Of a stretch of DNA of 64,000 nucleotides, positions 58,409-64,000 are shown piece after piece. Source of the DNA: Piper betle (taxonomy: Eukaryota; Streptophyta; Magnoliopsida; Piperales; Piperaceae); assembly GCA_033002965.1 (NCBI GenBank), contig JAURVB010013111.1:1-64000 (forward strand), given 5' to 3'. The notes under the pieces are model-generated. The model was not told where the DNA came from. It ran no database searches and saw only the letters and a program-made list of their open reading frames with translations. Positions within the stretch are counted from its first letter, which is position 1; every line of letters begins with the position of its first letter. Position numbers and translations under genes: made by a program.

Positions 58409-59319
58409 ATCAGTTTGTAACCTTTTCTGCCATCACCTTCTCTGCCCATTCACACACCCCATCTGCCTTCAACAATCAGTTTGGTAATATATGTCGCTCT
58501 CACCAATGACAACTTGAATCAGCGTTAAGCAAACCGAAACCGACTGTTTGCTTCACCGCACGTGTCGTTGGTGTTAGTTGAAATGCCGCCATTCCACTTA
58601 GGAGGAGAAAGGTGACACCCATCAAGTCTGCAATTTGCGATTTGGGTTATATTTGAGTATGTTACAATGCAAGTCCGAGCTACCCAAGCAGCCAACTCCT
58701 TTCACCTCGATGATGGGTACGTGAGTCATGATCCCTCCAATTCTTCGTTACCTTTCCACCATTTGGCGGCTGTTTTGAATGTGCATATATCTTGTCCTGG
58801 CGATGCAGTTTCACTACTTCCTCTCTTCAACTTCATAAAACTCTTGGTCAAAAAGAAAAAGAGGGAAAAAACAAACTTCATAAGACTCTTGATCAGCAAC
58901 AAACGTCTTTCAAATGACTATTAACGAACGTAATATATCACGATTCATATTAGTTCATTCACACGTTAAATACATTTCAAACGACGCAAGGCCTCTAGGG
59001 TAGCTGATATTACACTCTCGGACGCCAAAGAAATGGGTAATCTATCCTACTTCATCTCCGTCACAAATGGGCCAAAGCTACTTGCTCTGGGGATGAACAT
59101 CAAACTTTCCGTAAGAGTTCAGCTGCTTATCACCGCAGCCCAAACCCACAACTGATAGCCCGGAATGCAATATCTTTTTCTCTGTTCTATCGGAGCAAAA
59201 TAAATGGCAGCATTTCTAATTTCGTTCTGATTGGCCCCCAATGCCAAACACCGGAGGAAAGCTGAGACGAAGTAATGATAAATGGTGTTGCAAGGACAAG
59301 GTATCCATCCCTAGCATCT
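58409..59319. other. Intergenic region and presumed 3' UTR of VPS33
   Basis: No separate gene is seen. The part next to 59320 should hold the VPS33 3' untranslated region (minus strand). Short frames here have no family resemblance. Confidence 0.5.
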
Positions 59320-61852
59320 CTAACCACTCTTGTCAATAAATACTTCAAGTAATGTCTCTCCATTAACCAGTTTTGTTGTCGCAACTATCAATTCATAGGA
59401 CATTCCTTCCTGTAAAACAAACAGGGAAACAAAATCTATTGCTCAATAATTTTTTTATATATATTACACATCTTGAACAATGCATCGCATACCAGTATTG
59501 ATCAATAAATAATCATGGTTCCCAGAAACAGAATTGATAAATCCTTGAGATTTAGGGATGTTATGGAATTTATACCTAATTTTGTTGCATTTTATGAAAG
59601 TAACCAATCAAATCTCAACTTAATTGACTCCAAAAATATTACAAGCGTCCATAAATACACGTGATTTTACATACTGATGAGATTAGTACATATGCATTGG
59701 TGTTGAATATTGACAACTACAGACCATTCCAAATGAAAGACTCAGCTGGGAAAAGTACCTGAGAGCTCAAGAAACGTAGGGCAGCTATCTCTGCAAATGT
59801 CACTCCCCCAACAAAAACAACTAGCACTACTAAACGCTGTCCATCACCCATCCTGAAAATGGTTCATTTCAATTCTTTTAAAAAAATAAGAAGAAGATTT
59901 TTAGCCACTCCAAGCATCATGTGATACAGCACAATGTATTGAATATTATGTACAAACTCCGGTTTATACACACAAAAACGATCAGGTCGAAACTCATGGC
60001 CAGGTCTAAGTTGTAAACGTCTGGAACTCGGGTATTCTTAGGGAAAGGGTAAATCAATCACTATAAATCTGACAACCCAATTACAGAAGTAGCAAGAATG
60101 AAGACTAGTTTATTAGAACATTTTTCACTTCTTTTTAAAGCTTAATGTTAATTGTCAGAAAATATATCTAAAAATTTGAATAAAATAACTAACAATACTT
60201 AATGGCATGTTAGCAGACATACTTAAATGCTAATTATCAGGAAATATATCTAGAAACTTGTGTAAAATAACTAACACTACTTAAATGACATGCAAATTTA
60301 AATTTAGGATAAGTTCGCAGACATACTTGCCAATGTTGTTCTGCATCGTATCCAGCAAATAAGATCTTGAATATCCACCCTAGGAAAAGGTCAGAGCCAA
60401 CAAAAGTTAAGACCCGAGCAAAACAGATCAGAAGCAAAAGAATGTACTTACTCTCTTGAGTTCAGAATGTGGTCCAGGTAACAGCCTTAAAACTTCTTCT
60501 ATAGGGTGCCTGCCATAAAAGAAACAACCATGTTGCTCCAGGAACATACAAATTGGAGATTGTTTTGATTGAATGCGACAAAAAATGTTTCAATGAAATG
60601 AAATAAAAAGGCAAAATTTTAAAAGTAACATACAGGTAATTTGAAACTCCAAGGGCTACTTCAAAATTAAAGTAATAATACAATGAAGGCCCTGATGAGC
60701 TTACCATCCTGTCCTGACAGCATGTTGTACAAGCCGAACACTTAGTGGCGCATATCCAGAGAAAACATATCCAATGTCCTTGGGACTGCCATTGAACAGA
60801 AACTGGTCAATAGGTGTTCAGGGGAAAGCTAATCATGCAGAGAGGAAACTTGCAGTTCATCAACATCAACTTATACGAAATTAGTTACAAAAGTGACCCA
60901 ATAGGAGTAGAAAACAACTTTTCGAATCCCTGCACCTCCTAAAATAGCAACTTTGCTTCCACGTATCAGGTACCATTAAATAGTTAACAAATAACAGACC
61001 CAAGTCAAACACCAAACATGTAATTAATTGTGGAAATGCAAACTAGGAAACCTCGGGCAGAATGATAACATTTTGTGAAACTGCTATGATTTTCCTACTA
61101 TGCCTTGGGCTCAAGAGATGCCTAAATGAGAAGGTTTTAAAAATTAGAATTGAGACACAAAGCTTGTGATACGAACTGCATGACTGATATGCACTGCATG
61201 ACCCACATGGAAAAAGAAAAGCTTTCAAGATACTAGAGAATAAAGTCCATCCCCTACTGCAAATTAGCAAAAATAAAAATGAAGCATACTTCGCAGGGTC
61301 AATGTCATCAACAACCAATTGCAGAGCCCGTTTTATCGTGAGCCAGTTTGTCTTAAATTCCTGCACAAAATCTTCAAAAACTAAAATCTAAACATCAATA
61401 AGTATATTTACAAATAACAAGAGGGTTTTATCTACACCTGTTTCTTCAGTAATCCAGACTTGACAAGATTATGCAGAGTTGTAGCATATTCAAATCCATA
61501 GCTATGCAGTATCTCTCTTCTGTAATGACAAAATTTGCACATATATAATTTTCTATTAAAGCATCAAGAGCACAAGATACACAATTCTCCTTTGTAGAAG
61601 ATGGCGCATTCTTAAAATCCATTTACTTGCAAATCATAGTCAGATCTATTGATTAGTTTCTATTCAGTGTGCTATACCATGTTTTTGATGTATGTAAAAA
61701 ATATACAAATCTAGAAGAAATGCACTTACCTGATGGAATCAAAATTTCTTTTAGGTAACCCAGCAGATGTGAGAGACAGCAAAATAAGTAGGCGGAGGAC
61801 TGCACTGATGGGTTCCTGCTTATGAATCATCTCTTCAATATAATCATAACAT
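59320..61852 (-). CDS. VPS33: Vacuolar protein sorting 33 (SM protein), last 8 exons, 5' part outside
   Basis: VPS33 is the Sec1/Munc18 subunit of the HOPS and CORVET tethers that drives SNARE assembly at endosomes and the vacuole. Exons in coding order: 61852-61730, 61519-61438, 61360-61290, 60785-60705, 60509-60452, 60379-60327, 59852-59759, 59409-59320. All join in frame with GT-AG borders and end at TAG 59322-59320. Family blocks in order are [110 protein letters not shown] and [20 protein letters not shown]. The first exon listed begins inside a codon (AT|A), so coding exons precede it. None was found between 61853 and 63540; they probably lie past the copia relic, beyond the window. Confidence 0.93.
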
Positions 61853-63539
61853 CTGGCAAAAAAGAATTAATGAAAAGTTATAATGAACCGGGAAATCAGC
61901 TCCTTCCGACCTCAATGAGTGCAGAAATCCTACTGTTGATACTTGTTAGCATAGTTTTCAAAAAGTATTTGGGCAGCAAACTCATGAAAATGTATTTTTG
62001 TTCATTCATTTCATCATCTTCATCATTATCATCTTCCCATCTACACCTAAACCCAACAAGGCCCGGCTAGCAGAATGGATTTTGCACCATATATTAATTG
62101 CTCATTCATTTAATTAGTGACACAATACCATGCAGAAACAAAGCGGTAAAATTTGTGCCGCATGACCTCCCAGTCCCAACCTTTTCATCTTGAAAGAGGG
62201 CAAAATTAGATGAGGTATGAAGCTTGTGGACCACGTTGACCTTAAGTGAAATACTCCAAAAGTCAATAGAAATGTATTTGACAATTCAAGATAGCAACCA
62301 CATGACACTTATGACAGAAGGGGGAAAATAACCAAAGACATTACTAACATTTTGCTTACCAAGAACATATGCAGAAAAAATATTGTAAAGAATAAGAATA
62401 TGACTGACTAAGAATCTTGACAGATTATTAGGTGAATTTGAGGGCAGAATTAAGAAACTAGATGACTACTTTGCTTTGGTGCTAAAGTCATTAATAATGT
62501 ATTTGATTCAATAACAATATGTCCAATATAATGAAAAAACACTCCTCTTCAAAAAACCAACTCATAATGGAGAAACACTCCCTTAAAGGCCTTACACAGT
62601 CAAACCTATTAAAGTCATATAAAATGATATCTGTTGAAACCTTCAAGTTAAAATATTTAATAAGAAATTCAATCCGTTGAAATATGTGCTTCTTTCTTTT
62701 GTTGATACTCAAAGGTACCCGTAGCTCTAAATAAAAATTAAAAAATTTTAAAAAAATCTAAAAAATGCAGTAAAACATACAACCAAAAACACGCAGAAAA
62801 ATAAGTACATAATTAATGTTCTAAATGATCACATGTATAGCTGAAACATAGATCTATCTATATAAATGGACTTTCGGAAGAAAACTAACAGACATAATAT
62901 AATTCCTATCATTATGACTCAACTGAACTATTATTAGAGAAACTACAGTTTCTTGTTCCTGCCAGTAATAGCAACTTACAAATTGCTGAATACAATGCTG
63001 AAACCAGTCTGATAGGTGAAGGAAACTGAAAATGGAGTCACGCTGTGTTTTAAACAAGGCAATTAAATCTAAAAAATGAAGTTCAACTAAATGAGCTCCA
63101 AAGAGGTAGCTCATGTTGAATTTGATTACTTGTAACATATTATCCAAAAAGACTAACCGCCACCATTTATGGCTGATGCAGTAAAAGCTTAAATTAACCC
63201 AAATTAGTTGTTAGAACTCCTTCAGGAGGACCTAAACAATAGTTCAAATAGAAATTGATACAAAGACGAGATTGGGTGGAGAAAATAAGATCATTCCAAA
63301 AAAGAACTTTTATTTCATTTCATAAATTCCATTTGACAATAATCAATGAATCTCTTTATTGAAAAATAACATGTCTATTCACCTAGATAACTAGGAAGAG
63401 GACGTGAATCATATTTTCACTGTCCATCCTTTGAGTATTTTATAGAGAAAAATTAGTTACAACAAACTCCTAATATCTCGGGATAGGATATACAACAGAT
63501 TGCAGTTTCTATTTAAACTCCTAACTATCTAGAAACTGG
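61853..63539. other. Presumed VPS33 intron sequence
   Basis: No VPS33 exon or other gene is recognised on either strand in this stretch. Text near 63300-63540 likely belongs to the LTR of the copia relic that follows. Confidence 0.5.
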
Positions 63540-64000
63540 TCAAAATGACCAATGCACCACATAGTGCAACTTACGAATAACATCAGCACTCTTAACACTT
63601 GATATCTCAACACTCAAGCTATGAGTGGGAGAACCCAAACATAGCTTGAACTGCAGCTCATCACATTGGGCTTTTGGCTAAGTTTTTGTGAAAATATAAG
63701 CAATCTGTGTTTCGGTACTGATATGCCTCAAATCAATGAGTCCATATTTCACTCTCTTATATGGTGACAGTAGACCTCAATGTACCATGTCCTCTCATGA
63801 AACACAGGGTTCTTAGCTATTGTGAAATAGCTGTTGTGTTGTCACACCATAACTGCATTGGTGTTTGAACTGGAAACCCTTACTCTTCAAACACCATTTT
63901 CACCCACACCAGTTCTGCTGAAGCCTTTGCCATAGCCCAATATTCTGCCTCCACACTTGATCTTGCTACCACATTTTGTCTTTTACTCTTCCAGATAATC
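63540..64000 (-). pseudogene. Ty1-copia pol 3' end relic
   Basis: On the minus strand the frame gives WKSKRQNVVARSSVEAEYWA, the conserved end of copia RNase H, then LWCDNTTAIS. A stop interrupts it (after KMVFEE). It then degenerates toward SPHSLSVEISS-like text near the polypurine tract and LTR. Together with 63300-63540 this is the 3' end of a copia element inserted in the VPS33 intron in the same orientation. It continues past the window edge. Confidence 0.8.

Noticed and set aside
1..64000. tRNA, rRNA or CRISPR-like features
   Set aside because: No cloverleaf, rRNA core or regularly spaced direct repeats with unique spacers were seen; the only regular array is the minisatellite without spacers.

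Overview
The window is nuclear DNA from a flowering plant. It has spliced genes with plant-type GT-AG introns, plant-specific families (LURP-one-related, GPI-anchored lipid transfer protein, type-A response regulator, DUF247) and several lineages of plant LTR retrotransposons. GC-rich first exons beside AT-rich later exons hint at a monocot outside the grasses; that is a low-confidence inference. No prokaryotic, organellar or CRISPR feature was seen.

Layout. 1-15.3 kb: a partial, decayed copy of the ENGase gene (785-4081), then a complete 11-exon cytosolic endo-beta-N-acetylglucosaminidase gene (GH85, 5044-14806, + strand), followed closely by a broken DUF247 gene tail. 15.3-28.1 kb: an AT-rich repeat-dominated stretch with small DNA transposons, a fragment of a type-A response regulator, a CACTA transposase relic, a stray copy of another gene's upstream region, and a 3.1 kb solo LTR that carries a 33-bp minisatellite. 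28.1-31.7 kb: a LURP-one-related pseudogene split by an 824-bp hAT-like element, then a long unbulged hairpin that could be a MIRNA-type precursor. 32.9-53 kb: a retrotransposon graveyard with a decayed Tekay/Del-like element (- strand), a 5'-truncated but ORF-intact chromovirus with a young-looking GC-rich LTR (+ strand), a 2.7 kb solo LTR with a perfect 5-bp target duplication, and an Athila/Tat-like relic (- strand). 55.5-64 kb: three minus-strand genes: a four-exon LTPG gene, a frameshifted SGNH/PC-esterase-like gene, and the last eight exons of VPS33, whose upstream part is separated by a Ty1-copia relic and runs off the window.

The protein genes are unrelated housekeeping or cell-surface functions (free N-glycan processing, wall/cuticle lipid transfer, vacuolar fusion) and do not form a pathway. 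The main theme is gene duplication followed by decay and nested transposition. No new multi-gene system was found. The most unusual items are the hairpin at 31484-31645, the stem-covarying minisatellite at 24059-24770, and a sequence module shared between a Ty3 LTR family and the hAT-like insertion.
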